Positions 32,271 to 43,200 of a stretch of 64,000 bases of DNA are shown here, piece by piece (position 1 is the first letter of the stretch; the number at the start of each line of letters is the position of its first letter). The position numbers and the translations under genes were made by a program. Under the pieces are notes generated by a model. It had not been told where the DNA came from, did no database searches, and saw only the letters and a program-made list of their open reading frames with translations. Origin of the DNA: Bolinopsis microptera (lineage: Eukaryota > Ctenophora > Tentaculata > Lobata > Bolinopsidae); assembly GCF_026151205.1 (NCBI RefSeq), contig NC_087074.1:8163726-8227725 (forward strand). Reading direction: 5' to 3'.

Positions 32271-32670
32271 ACACTTGATCGTGCTTGATCACCGCGTGAA
32301 TTTCGAGACTTTTCACTATTGATGAGACATTTTATATTTGGCAGTTTTAAAGCCTAAATTATAATTTATGCGTGTGTACGTAATGGCGCCGTCACTCTGT
32401 GGCAGCAACCTGATTACTAGTTTACGTAACGCGCGGGGACTTTCGCATATCTGGAAGCCGTCTCCATAAACATTTCTAATCTAATTATCTTATGATATAG
32501 CGCAGCCGCGCGGAGACGATATTACGTTTATATTCGCCGTTTTATATCTCAGTTTTATGAACCGTTTTTTACCGTTTTATAATTTAAATTTTACCCCTGT
32601 TTTATAGTTTTGTGAGAGATTAAAGTAATTTTGACTTCAATATTGACTTCTATTATTTAGCTGGGGAGAA

Positions 32671-32775
32671 TGTCGTGAGATTTATTATTACTAATATGTA
32701 CTATTTACAGGATGTTTAATATTTAATGTAACTCTGTTAACAACTGTCTCATTTGGTAACTCTCGACACACAACA
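32671..32775 (+). repeat. 3' LTR of gypsy element
   Basis: Identical to 28430-28534. Followed by the second AGTAT target copy and then the end of the interrupted LTR2 (32781-32819). Confidence 0.92.
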
Positions 32776-32819
32776 AGTATTATTTGTTATTTAATTAACC
32801 CAAGAACAGGGTTCCAACA

Positions 32820-33015
32820 GGCTTGACATTGCAGCTATAGGTCTGTGGTCACCAATGGAGATGGCATTTTTTGATATCAGGGTTTTACACCCCGGAGCCA
32901 AAAGCAACGCTAATCACAACACCCCAGCAAAGATGTACAGTATAGTATATAGTAAGCATGAGAGAGAGAAAGAAAGGAAATATGGAGACCGCTGTGTACC
33001 AATTCAAACTCAAAA
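32820..33015 (+). pseudogene. Old RLE retrotransposon copy, second piece
   Basis: Resumes the frame of 22205-22319 after the LTR element: LDIAAIGLWSPMEMAFFDIRV LHPGAKSN... EKERKYGD. These are the D and K..KY parts of the endonuclease, matching residues ~970-1022 of the complete element. It is cut at about 33000-33015 by the minus-strand LINE. Confidence 0.75.
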
Positions 33016-33306
33016 CTCGCACAAGATTAGATCTCATTAAAAAGATTAAAATGTATATAATGGAGCTTGTCGAACAAAACATAGCTGAGCACATATAAAG
33101 TTGCCTTTAGTTGAAATTATCATATTAATGCGCTATAAGAGTTGTTAGAGTGGAAACAGGTGCATAGCTACGGCTAGCTAGCTATTCCAAAATTTTAAAA
33201 TTTAACGACTGTTATCAGTCGCATAGCGTCATGCCGTTTTTGCTGGCGAATTGATGGCAGTGTAACTGAGATGGTATGCAGTGAAATTGATTCTGTGATG
33301 GCGTGC

Positions 33307-34626
33307 TTATGGTATTGAGACAGAGTTATTATTAGCATTACGGTTGATGTTGCGCTCTGATTTCCTTAGTCCCGTTATATTGTGTAACATAAAGTTAGGC
33401 CATTCGTCTGTGATGCCCTCGTTTTGTTGATCAATGAGCATGTTTTTTATGCACCTTTTGTAGATGTTAAGGTTGAAGAGACTTGGTAAGGAAGTTGCTG
33501 CGACACTATATCTGTTTATTGCTAATAGTGGACCTTTGTAGAATACTGAATTATTGTAAGGGTGTTTACCGTATTCATCTGACCATAAAGTTGTAAAACT
33601 CGAATACGGATCGGCGACGTTAAATATTGGTGCACTGTTAGGTATTGTTTTCTTTATAGAGGGAGGCACTAGACTTGGGAAGTTTTTCAGCTTATGTATA
33701 AACACTAATGCGTTCTTCACAATGATACTATGAACTGTCAATATTTTGTGTACATAGAAACCAGACTTGGTACTTGCTGGTGGTGTACCATCTTTGTACC
33801 AGTAATTAACAAAACCTGGTAGTATTGCTCTAAGACCCATTTTTTGTTTTACAAATAGTGTTTCTATATGGGATTTGGCAGCAAAACCCCAGACGAGGGA
33901 GCAGTAATTAAGGTGAGACTGAACAAAGCTGTGATATATTTGTAAACGTGCTTCCAGAGGCAAATATTTTTTAAGTTTGTACATGACTCCAATGTATCTG
34001 GCCATTTTCATTTTCATGGCAGAAATATGTTGCGACCAGTTCAGTTTGTTATCTATTATAACTCCTAAGAAACGGGCTTCTGTTTTTCTTTCGATTGTGA
34101 CACCAGAAATTACTACATCGCGATAAATGAGGTTTCTTTGCCGAGAAAAGATCATATAATTCGTTTTTTTAAGATTTAAAGCTAAACCGTTGTTATCTAC
34201 CCATTTAACTAAGACATCGCTAAGAATTTTGAGCTTATCATAAACCTCGTTTATATTTTCTCCTGTTAGGAAAATGTTTGCATCATCTGCGTACATGATG
34301 AAATTAGCTATTTCTGATATTTGAGGAAGATCGTTTATGTAGATAATAAAAAGGAGAGGTCCCAAAATTGAACCTTGGGGTACACCGTAAATAATGGGGT
34401 TGGCTGAGGATTCAGAGGATCCAATAGATACAAACTGGTTTCTGTTCCTAAGATATGATTTAAACCAGTTTAGAGCGAGACCTCTTATGCCATAGTGCTC
34501 GAGCTTATTCAGGAGTATGGAGTGATCCACAAGGTCAAAGGCTTTGCTAAAGTCAATCAAAAGGAGCAAAGTAACTTGCTTTTTGGACATTGAATTGAGA
34601 ATTCTGTCTTTAGCATTAAGAAGTGC
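33307..34626 (-). pseudogene. 5'-truncated LINE reverse transcriptase inserted in the old RLE copy
   Basis: On the minus strand the open frame begins mid-element (LLNAKDRILNSMSKKQ at about 34625) and reads DFSKAFDLVDHSILLNKLEHYGIRG, YGVPQGSILGPLLF, YADDANIF, FLGVIIDNKLNW and an intact thumb/C-terminus to a stop at 33307. The active site YADD is intact. It shares its layout with the LINE at 17167 but is clearly a different family. The N-terminal endonuclease and RT fingers are missing, so it is a dead insertion. The 3' UTR (33306 down to about 33016) shows no clear poly-A. Confidence 0.8.
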
Positions 34627-35010
34627 ATGTTACAGATCGAAAAAGTAACCTGCAATGGCCTTGTATTCTCGACCACCGGAGGTATGGGCCCACAGGCTAC
34701 CATGTTCCTTAAACAAGTGGCAACACTTCTGGCAGCCAAGACCAGCCAGGACAAAAGCCTCATCATCGCAGACGTCGTTTGCGATTTGAGCTACTTAAAA
34801 CAGTTTTGATTGCAGTGAGAGGACACAGAGGACGGTATTATGAGAAAGCAATACCTGATGACGAACTGGACCTAAATCTTGCACACACCACCAGCGATGA
34901 AGACAGGGGTGATGATGTTGATGATGAAGATGAGGAAGTTGATGATGAGGTTGAGAATGTAGAGGAAGAGGTTTCAGAAGAGTGGGCTGAAAAGAAGACA
35001 AGATTCTATT
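34627..35010 (+). pseudogene. Old RLE retrotransposon copy, third piece
   Basis: Reads LQIEKVTCNGLVFSTTGGMG PQATMFLKQ, which matches IIQVEKGTFTPLIYSTNGGWG of the complete element. After a 1-nt frame shift near 34772 it reads RFELLKTVLIAVRGHRGRYY. An acidic tail (DEDRGDDVDDEDEEVDDEVE) follows that the complete copy lacks. With 22205-22319 and 32820-33015 it forms one interrupted element. Confidence 0.75.
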
Positions 35011-35052
35011 CTAATTTATTGATTATTATATTTATTGAAATAAACATATAAT

Positions 35053-35783
35053 ATCCATTACTCCAGGAGTGATGACAGGGAAACAAGCGTTATGCTGGGC
35101 TTGTATAATAAGTCACTGGTAAAGCCTCATATAGAGTATTGTTCGAAAGGCATGGAAACTGGTCACTGATCCTTGAATTGGAAGGTGTTCAAAGATCATT
35201 CACCCGTATGATCGATGGATTGGGCCTCATGACCTACAGAGAGAGACTGGATTACTAGAAGCTCAAAACCTTGCTTGAATGTAGGGTCCGTTTGGATCTC
35301 ATTGAGATGTTCAAGATCCAGGAAGGCTTTGTGGATTATGGGTCTGATATATTTGGTCGTGCTGGTAGGACTGTCTCTGCTAGGTCAAAGCCACACAGAT
35401 TAACCACAAATGAGAGTGACTTCTTTGCCCAAAGGGTCTTGCGCTACTGGAACAGTCTACCACCACTTGTGAAAGCTAGTGAGTCGGTTACTGGATTCAA
35501 AAGGGGATTAGATGCCTTTCCCCTTCATGGATATCAGGCAAATAAGCTTGGCCACTACTGGGAACTGTCATATGACATCTTTGATAGGACAGATGTGTCT
35601 GTGTCTAATAGGAATTTTTATAGAAATTTTAATATTTATGGAATTATGTCTTCTTCATTTGATAGGCTGATGAGTTTCATACTGAGATTTCTTGTAATCA
35701 TAATCCATTTTTCATGTCCTCTGTCAGTCAGCCTTCGGCGGCGCGCGAAAAATGGCATGCAAGGTATGTCAATCAAGATTTAA
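35053..35783 (+). pseudogene. Decayed LINE 3' end (RT C-terminus)
   Basis: Fragments in changing frames read LYNKSLVKPHIEYCS, LEGVQRSFTRMI and TYRERLDY, then from 35271 an open stretch ends with FFAQRVLRYWNSLPPLVKAS and TGFKRGLDAF. This is the typical end of jockey/CR1-group ORF2. Stops and shifts upstream show it is dead. Confidence 0.7.
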
Positions 35784-37213
35784 TTTACAGTTATTAACTT
35801 CTGTTTTCTTAACAGTTTCTAACTAGAATGATGCTCTTTCAAATCATCTTGTATTATACCTAGTAAGTTTATGCGTGGTCTACCCCGTCTACCGTTATAT
35901 GGTTTGCCTGATGTTAGGGCAATTCTTAGAGCTAAGACTGTTATCATCGATAAGAAGAATGTGGCCAAGTAATTACCACCTAGAATTTACAAGCAAATGT
36001 GTATGGTGTGTTTGAAAATGCCCCCAGGGCCTTAAAGATTAATGTCAAAGGCCCTCTGTAATTACACATAAAATGTCTTGACCCCTTGCCGCTTGTGGAA
36101 TATTGGCACTACGTGTATTTTAAATAGGCTGGGGCCTTTGCTAACACTACAATATATTTTGTCTTTTGATGCATACGTTTGGTGTCCGTACTGGTACCCA
36201 TTGGTATTATTTTTTACCCTGACTTATTTTAACATACTGCTGCATGAATTAATTAAATGTGTCCTGGCATGTTTGTTTTATCACTTGCACTGTATAACAG
36301 TCTCTGCTTGTTTTCTTTTAGCTCACAGATCTAGTTATATGAGCTCATTCTTGTGATATGACACTGTGTTGGAGGGAAATGCTTGAAAGCATACTAGTAG
36401 TTAAAACTGTAGTACTATAACGGTAGAACTTCCTATAACAGTTATAGCTTAACTAAGGTAGTACCGTAGCAAATTGTATCCTCTAAAATAATCCAATTTG
36501 TTCAATTTTGTCCAATTTTACGTTTCTACAGGGAACCTTATGCCACTGGTTACGTCAAGTAAAACATTTGACCCTAACCAAACTTATGGGCATGTCGATC
36601 TTATCTCATTGTACACAGCGATGCCAAGTTGAAGTATACAAATCTGATAGAACAAATAACGGTTGATGGTGCAAAAACCTCATCAGTTGATTAATCAGTC
36701 AAATTTCAATGTTGAGGTATGCCTCAATTCCATAGAATAATTCAAGATTTAAAAAAATCAAACTGTGTACGATCTTGTGAACAGCCCAAAGATCAAGAAT
36801 GTACAAGAAAACTTCCGTCATGCTCTAAGATCCAATAGTTCACCACACATGCAACAAATCGATCAATCCTTATATGGACAGTACACATATCATGGTTTCA
36901 TGCTGTTATAGCACTGTGTTTCATGTTTAATATATTGAGCTTTACTGCTGTATGCCAGAGAACTGAGCTAAGTTCAGCAGGAACTGAAAAATTACAGTTA
37001 TTGGAAATAAAGCGTCCACCCACCAGAGTAATTATTTATATAATATGTGGACACATTTTATGTAAAACGAAATGAAGTTCTAGTTAATGTAAATACCATA
37101 CGATAAATGTCAGAAACTTTAGTACTTATACTTTTATAGCTATGAAAATAGCATTGAAAAGGAACACCTGAGGGAAAGGGAGGCTTCCAGGCCCTTGTTG
37201 CTACGCTTGAAGA
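35784..37213. other. Region upstream of the PITPNM-like gene
   Basis: No protein gene seen. It should contain the promoter and 5' UTR of the gene starting at 37214. On the minus strand about 35925-35830 reads GRRGRPRINLLGIIQDDLK, which resembles the tail of another LINE ORF; this is a short, doubtful remnant. Confidence 0.4.
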
Positions 37214-37291
37214 ATGTTGATTAAAGAATATCGCATACCATTGCCCATGTCTGTGGAGGAGTACAAAATTGCTCAACTGTACATGATCCAG
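37214..37291 (+). CDS. PITPNM (rdgB-like): PITPNM-like exon 1 (start codon)
   Basis: 26 codons from MLIKEYRI to YKIAQLYMIQ, with donor CAG|gtttgt. The MLIKEYR start identifies the gene without doubt. Phase 0. Confidence 0.92.
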
Positions 37292-40200
37292 GTTTGTTAA
37301 TAAAGTTTATAGACTAGGTCTGTAAAAGCTCCTTGTTGTAAAATATGGTTTTCTTATTTCATAAATTAGACTCGTTAAAAAAAAACTTACAGCACTTGAG
37401 TAGTTAATACAATAATATCATTGTAACGTCAGGTTAAAATAGTTTACCATCCTGGCCATTTACCTAAATAGATAATAGATATTTATATCATTACTGAAAT
37501 AACAATTTTCCATTTCTTTAGAGGAAAAGTAAAGAAGAGTCTCAAGGTCGGAACAGTGGGATAGAAATAGTAGAGAACAAACCATACACTGACGGACCAG
37601 GAGGCGAGGGGCAGTACACTAAAAAGATATACCACATAGCGGGACATGTTCCTCAGTACATTAAAAGTAAGTTAGCTGGGCATGTTCAGGCATGTTCATT
37701 GTACATCATCAGTTCAGTAAGTAAGACACTCTCATTTGTATTATTTCTGCTCGTACCTCTCCATCGAGAAGAAGAAAACGGTTATTTTTGATCTTTTACT
37801 GTTTAAAAATTTGACTGTGTGTAACGAGGTTTTATTTCAGACGTTATACCCAAGTCAGCGCGGTCACTGCACGAAGAGGCGTGGAATGCCTACCCCTATG
37901 CAAGGACCAAGTTCTCCTGCGAGTTTGTACCTAGATTTGTCCTGGATATCGAGAGCAGATATGTAGCTGACTGTGGGACACAGGTTACTGTTCATTCTTG
38001 CTTTTAGTTATTTGTATCTGTACGTTCATTATAATTGTAGTGGAGAGAACAATAATGTGGAGATCGATTCGTCCCACTTTAATCTGCTTAGTGTACAAGT
38101 TTAGCTTTCGCCTCTCTGTTATTAGGCGGTTATAAAGTATAAGTTAACAGTAACTCTATAGTCTTTTGTCAGTCAACTTAGATGATAGATTACACCACGT
38201 TATGCCATTGTACATATTATAGAATAAAATGAATTAGGAAAGAGTGTTTAAAAGCAAATCCTAATGATTCACAAAGCTGTGATTCTATCACTATGTCCAC
38301 TACCATCCACAATATACCTATCAACCATCAGCATCCCCCCAATGCTCCTTTATATTTTTACTGCGTGCAATTATTGAATACACAGAGTGGGCACGTTCAT
38401 AGCCCAGTTCGGCTCTGTAATAGACTTTAAATACAGCAGCTGTTACGTTAATTAACTGAAGATGCTATTTCCATCCAGAGAGGTTAAATTTCAGAGCGAT
38501 GTTGCTATTTGGGCTGGAATTCCATTGTACGATTTCGCAAGATTCTCAGGCTGTAGAAAATTGCTATGAAACAACAATAATTTATCTTATATAATATTGT
38601 GGAGTTTTACACTTAACCAGATGACAGTAAGTGTGTGTTCCAACGTGTTGAGAACATTAAAGTATGGCAAAGTTTCGAGCTGTCAGCCTTTACAAAACTG
38701 ATAGTTGGTCAAGAGCCGGTTATATTTGTATTTGCAGTAATCTCCGCGCACTCCCTGACTCTCTCAACGGTCTCTGACGTCACAGACCCTGCAATTTGTG
38801 CCCACGTGATTTAACTTGTGCACGTGACACAGTAACGAGACCAGCACGTGGCCTGCAGACAATACTGAATCATGTTTCATTGCCATATGCGTCAGCAGGG
38901 TTTTATGACATATCAGCTAAGGCTCATAAAAGCAATTGCAATTTAGGCGATTTGGGATGTAACTATCGGTGGAGTTTTGTGCACACGCGGTTGTCAGATG
39001 AGCTAGATTAATAGCATACAGGCTGTTCTGAAGTAAATATAAGCTGCATGACGTTGCAGTCTATATTGTTGCGCTCTGTGCACAAGAGTTAATTATAATT
39101 AGCGCCAGGTCACTGCGGGCAACATAAACTACCATCTGTTCAGGCAGCTACATTACTGGCATTCCGCACCAGAATTACTGGCATTCCGGACAACGATTTC
39201 CTGGGATTTGTGGAGGTTTCTAAATATTTTACCAGGCATCTCGACACCTTTTTATCTCGACACCTTCAAATAATAGGACCGTATAAGAGAGCGGATACGA
39301 CAAGAGATATTCACCGTTAGTAAGTTATGTACAGTATTTTCACCTCTAACCACCATATCCTAACTGTAAAGAGTCTTGATCAGTGCTACTAATACTGTAA
39401 CACATGGCCGCATGTTTATTGTTAATGTTAAGATATAATATTTAGAACAAGTAACCAGTTGTGTCATGTAATAATAATATGTTCTCACCTGGTATAACTG
39501 TTTAAATAGTTCATCTGAAAGCCAGAAAGAAGGAGAAGTGAGCCAGAAAGAAGGAGAAGTGAGACAGAGAGAAGGAGAAAGGTGTTATTCAATATACTAG
39601 GAAGGCAGTAACAAGAATAGACTGTATTATATGACTTGCTCACCTCTAAGGTATGGTAATCCTACAAAAGAAGGGTGCGGGGGAGTGTGTTCTCAATTGA
39701 TCAGCACAGTACCAACATCAGTGGAACACTCTAGACTCTAGAGGTACCCTCCGTGTAGAAAACTGTGTTACGTAAAACATATAACCGTAAATTATCCTGG
39801 TAATTACATAATATATAATAACCTGACACCTCATTAAAGCATTCGTCGTATGTATATTGTATAGTTCTCTATTGAACTATCCTAGGAACACATGCAAACA
39901 TACTTTATCATGACTTCATGACGTTGAAGGTGTACATGACATATTATGGTATAATCGCACTGTGTACTGTGTAGAAGCTGAAAACGCCCTCAATTGTGCT
40001 ATGTCCAGCATGTTCTATGCGCGTGAATATAAATAGTTTCTTCCAAACCTTGCTTTAGCTAAGAAAGTGGAGCAAATTTTTCTTTTCTCACCGGGCAGCT
40101 CTTCGGTGAGAAAATGTATTATGTATAATTCTCTCGTTTCCTGGCACATGTATCTAATTAATTGTTTTAAAATTAATTGTTTTAAAACAAGGTCACTGCC

Positions 40201-43200
40201 AGGTAATTGCTCGTTAAGAGTTCATCTCATGACAACGTAAATCTCATGTAAATTAAGTGTTTACAGCTGCTTAATATAATGTGACATGTGTTAATGTGAC
40301 GTGTTTTATTGTTCATGCGAGAAAAATGTACTGTGTCTTATATTATATATATAATAACAATGCTTTTAATTAGCTTTCAATAATGTAAGACGGACTCACG
40401 ACTGTCGTGAATTATCGAATGTGAACCAAATCCCATCATATTAGATTTGAAGTTTATAATTGGACCGGGTAATTGTTTCAGGGAGTGTGGTTATCATTGT
40501 CTCTTTATTATCAATTAAATAAGTCTCATTATAATTATATATACAGTATACACGTTAGTGTACTGTTGGGTGGAACGTCTCAACATTCAGTTTTATAGAC
40601 TTAGAAAAGTAATTATTATTATTATTAGTCAACCTGTTGTTCTCCAGCTACAGTAAGGTTCCTTATCTAATTATCTAATTATCTAATTATATAATATATA
40701 TATAATGGAGTAGTCATCAACGTTTCCCTTCTCAAAAAACTGCTAATTCGTTCACGCTAATTAACAAATTATAGACGTAGATAACGATGGTGAGTTAGTC
40801 TAACTCTACATTATCATATTTACGCTCAATAATCAAGCTTGGGATGGCATAAAGAGCGGTGCAAAATTGGTACTGTCCACATTTATTATATAAGAAGCAA
40901 CAGATATTAATATACTCTAAAATTAGAATTTTAAGAAACCGCCATCGCACGTGTTAAACTTATACCTATAGTTATTGCTTTAAACTTGCAGTTTCTTAGA
41001 TCTATTCATCTGTAGTTTCTCGAGACTTTAGAGTGCGTGCATGTCATATCTAATCTGTTTCTCAAATTAAAAAACATCCGTTGTTAATGCTTATTAATAA
41101 AGCATTGTATATGTTAAAACTGAAAATTGATACACGGTAAAATTGAACATTATATTAACATACAATTCCTAGATATGTTTTATTTCTCGATGGCGAAGAT
41201 TTCATCTTAAAGACAAATTTAGCCATACAAAAATATGGTTACAAAACCCATTATGTACTGTTATTATATAAAATTGGTTGCCAAGATCTACTGAAACTAA
41301 ATACCATTTATCTCTTCATAAAACTGTAATGAAATTACATAACGTTTCAACATCACTGCCTCAACGATGCAAAGCTTCCATGTTCATCGCTTCAAAGTTT
41401 CAGAGGACTTAGATAGTTATAAATATGTCCATTATTCTGATCTTTCGATATTCGACAAGCAAGAAGAAATTATTTGATAATGCTAGCAAGTATGTTATCA
41501 CAGTCCCTCGCCCGAATTGCATAGTGGGTTCATATTATGTACATAATGATGAAAGCCCTATATTGATCAGCTATTGTCCTCACTTTGATTTCTTTTTCTT
41601 GGCCGGAGCCTTTGCAGCTTTTCCACCCTTGGCTCCTTTGGCTCCCTTAGCAGGAGCAGCTCCCTTGCTTCCCTTTCCTTTCGCTTTGCTCTTCTTCTCA
41701 GTCAGACCCCTTGGGAAAGAAGACTCCTCCGGCTCTGGTTCAGGTTCTGGTTCTGGTTCTGGCTCGGGTTCTGGAGTTGGTTCCTTCAAGATGGGATTTC
41801 CTTCCTCATCTAGAGGAATAGGGTGTCCAAACTCGTCCAGGAGGACCGCAGGGGGCTCGGGTGTTGGTTCCACCAACTCAGTTTCACCTCCAAACGAGAC
41901 TTGCTTTTTAAGGGACCTGGCATACATACTCTCGATATCATCCACCGTGTAGAGGGTATCCTTGTGAACCTTCTTCTTGAGGTACAGACATATCCCCACT
42001 CCAGTAGACACCAGACACACGACCACTATGAACGCCAGGATCGTTCCTATCGTGGCGGTGGAGCTCTTTGAACAGCACGATTGTCCCCCGTTCTCAACAC
42101 AGCAGTGCTGGAAGCTGGAGCACTTAACATCACCACACACCTCGTTACCGCATACCAGTATAGGCATGACGAGGATCAATACACCCCACATTATAGATCA
42201 GCTGGATATCATGCAACTTTGAGCAGAGATAACAAACAAATACAGTAACAACAACACAAAACCGTGTAGCTATAATAAGCGGACTAAGTTTGAAAGTTTT
42301 GCAAAATGACAAGTATTATTGGAGATCTGGTGTGTATCGGAGAGGCGGAGTGCTGCAGCATGCACAAAGATAGCTAACAAGTATGATTAAACGAACTGCT
42401 AGCGCTGCCAGTAGATAATTCGAACGGTGTTTTAAATTGCTGCTTGATTGTCTCCCGTAAGCCCCGAATTTACGTGCAGCCAGTTGGGAAGATTAAAAGC
42501 AAGTCGATAATAGTTATTGATGCATATTATCATGGCACATTTTAGTGGTCCAGCACGTATTCTTGCTGTGTTTTTAATTGTGCACACAGTTCTAACTGCA
42601 CAGTATAGCTCTAGTTTTAAAGATCAGCGTTACTGGCTTTCATAGGAGATCTATTCTGGTTTGATAAAGGCATTTTCACAAGGCGTCCGGTTTTGGCGTG
42701 TACTGTATCTAGATTAATGGGAAGCCATTGGAGATCACACTTTAATTACATTGTAGTATTTAAGTGTTAATAACTGCAGAGTCAAAGTATCAGTGTTAAA
42801 CTTTTAGCAGCTGTTGCAGGCATAACTTATACTCATGTAGAATCTCCGGGGGTTTTAAAATATCTGGATACTAGTGGGGAGGTGAACTGTGTTTGTTTTC
42901 ACGCGTGATATTAATGCTGGGGTTTGATTGGTCAATATTGCAAGCTGATTGGTCAATATTGCAAGCTGATTGGTTAACAATATTTTAAATCTCCTGACCA
43001 GTTTACAGATTTGATACATCAACACAGATGTTTATATATGAAATCCTGCTCATCACCTCTTCGGAAACCAATACAGCAAGGAAATTGCATATTGCATCGA
43101 AGTTCGAACTGTGAAGTACCCCAGAAGTATCCCAGAAGTGAAATATAACTGTTCTATTTTGGCAATGTGCCCATTTCTAGTATCGTGACTCCGCTTTACA

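Larger units (their letters stand above)
28430..32775 (+). mobile_element. Complete Ty3/gypsy LTR retrotransposon with 105-bp LTRs
   Basis: LTRs at 28430-28534 and 32671-32775 begin TGTCGTGAG, end CACACAACA, and look identical base for base. The target duplication is AGTAT (28425-28429 and 32776-32780), and LTR1 of the host element (...TTGAGTATTATTTG...) is the empty site. A purine-rich stretch AGCTGGGGAGAA precedes the 3' LTR. There is one intact gag-pol ORF. Identical LTRs and an open frame point to a very recent insertion. Confidence 0.93.
22320..32819 (+). mobile_element. Non-autonomous LTR retrotransposon, itself hit by two other elements
   Basis: The two LTRs begin TGTTAGAATCTTAATTC and end GGGTTCCAACA, and each is about 830 bp once insertions are removed. 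LTR1 is 22320-22824 plus 26575-26900; LTR2 is 27636-28429 plus 32781-32819. The element is flanked by GGCTT (22315-22319 and 32820-32824). The internal part (26901-27635, 735 bp) has no coding frame, so it is a LARD/TRIM-like element dependent on another's proteins. The LTRs look almost identical (I noticed a 2-nt indel, CATATAG versus CATTTATAG), so insertion was recent. A polypurine tract AAAGTAGGGGGAA precedes LTR2. The strand follows the polypurine tract and primer site. Confidence 0.85.

Noticed and set aside
34855-35051. Acidic 90-aa ORF as an independent gene
   Set aside because: It continues the endonuclease tail of the old RLE retrotransposon (RFELLKTVLIAVRG) after a frame shift.
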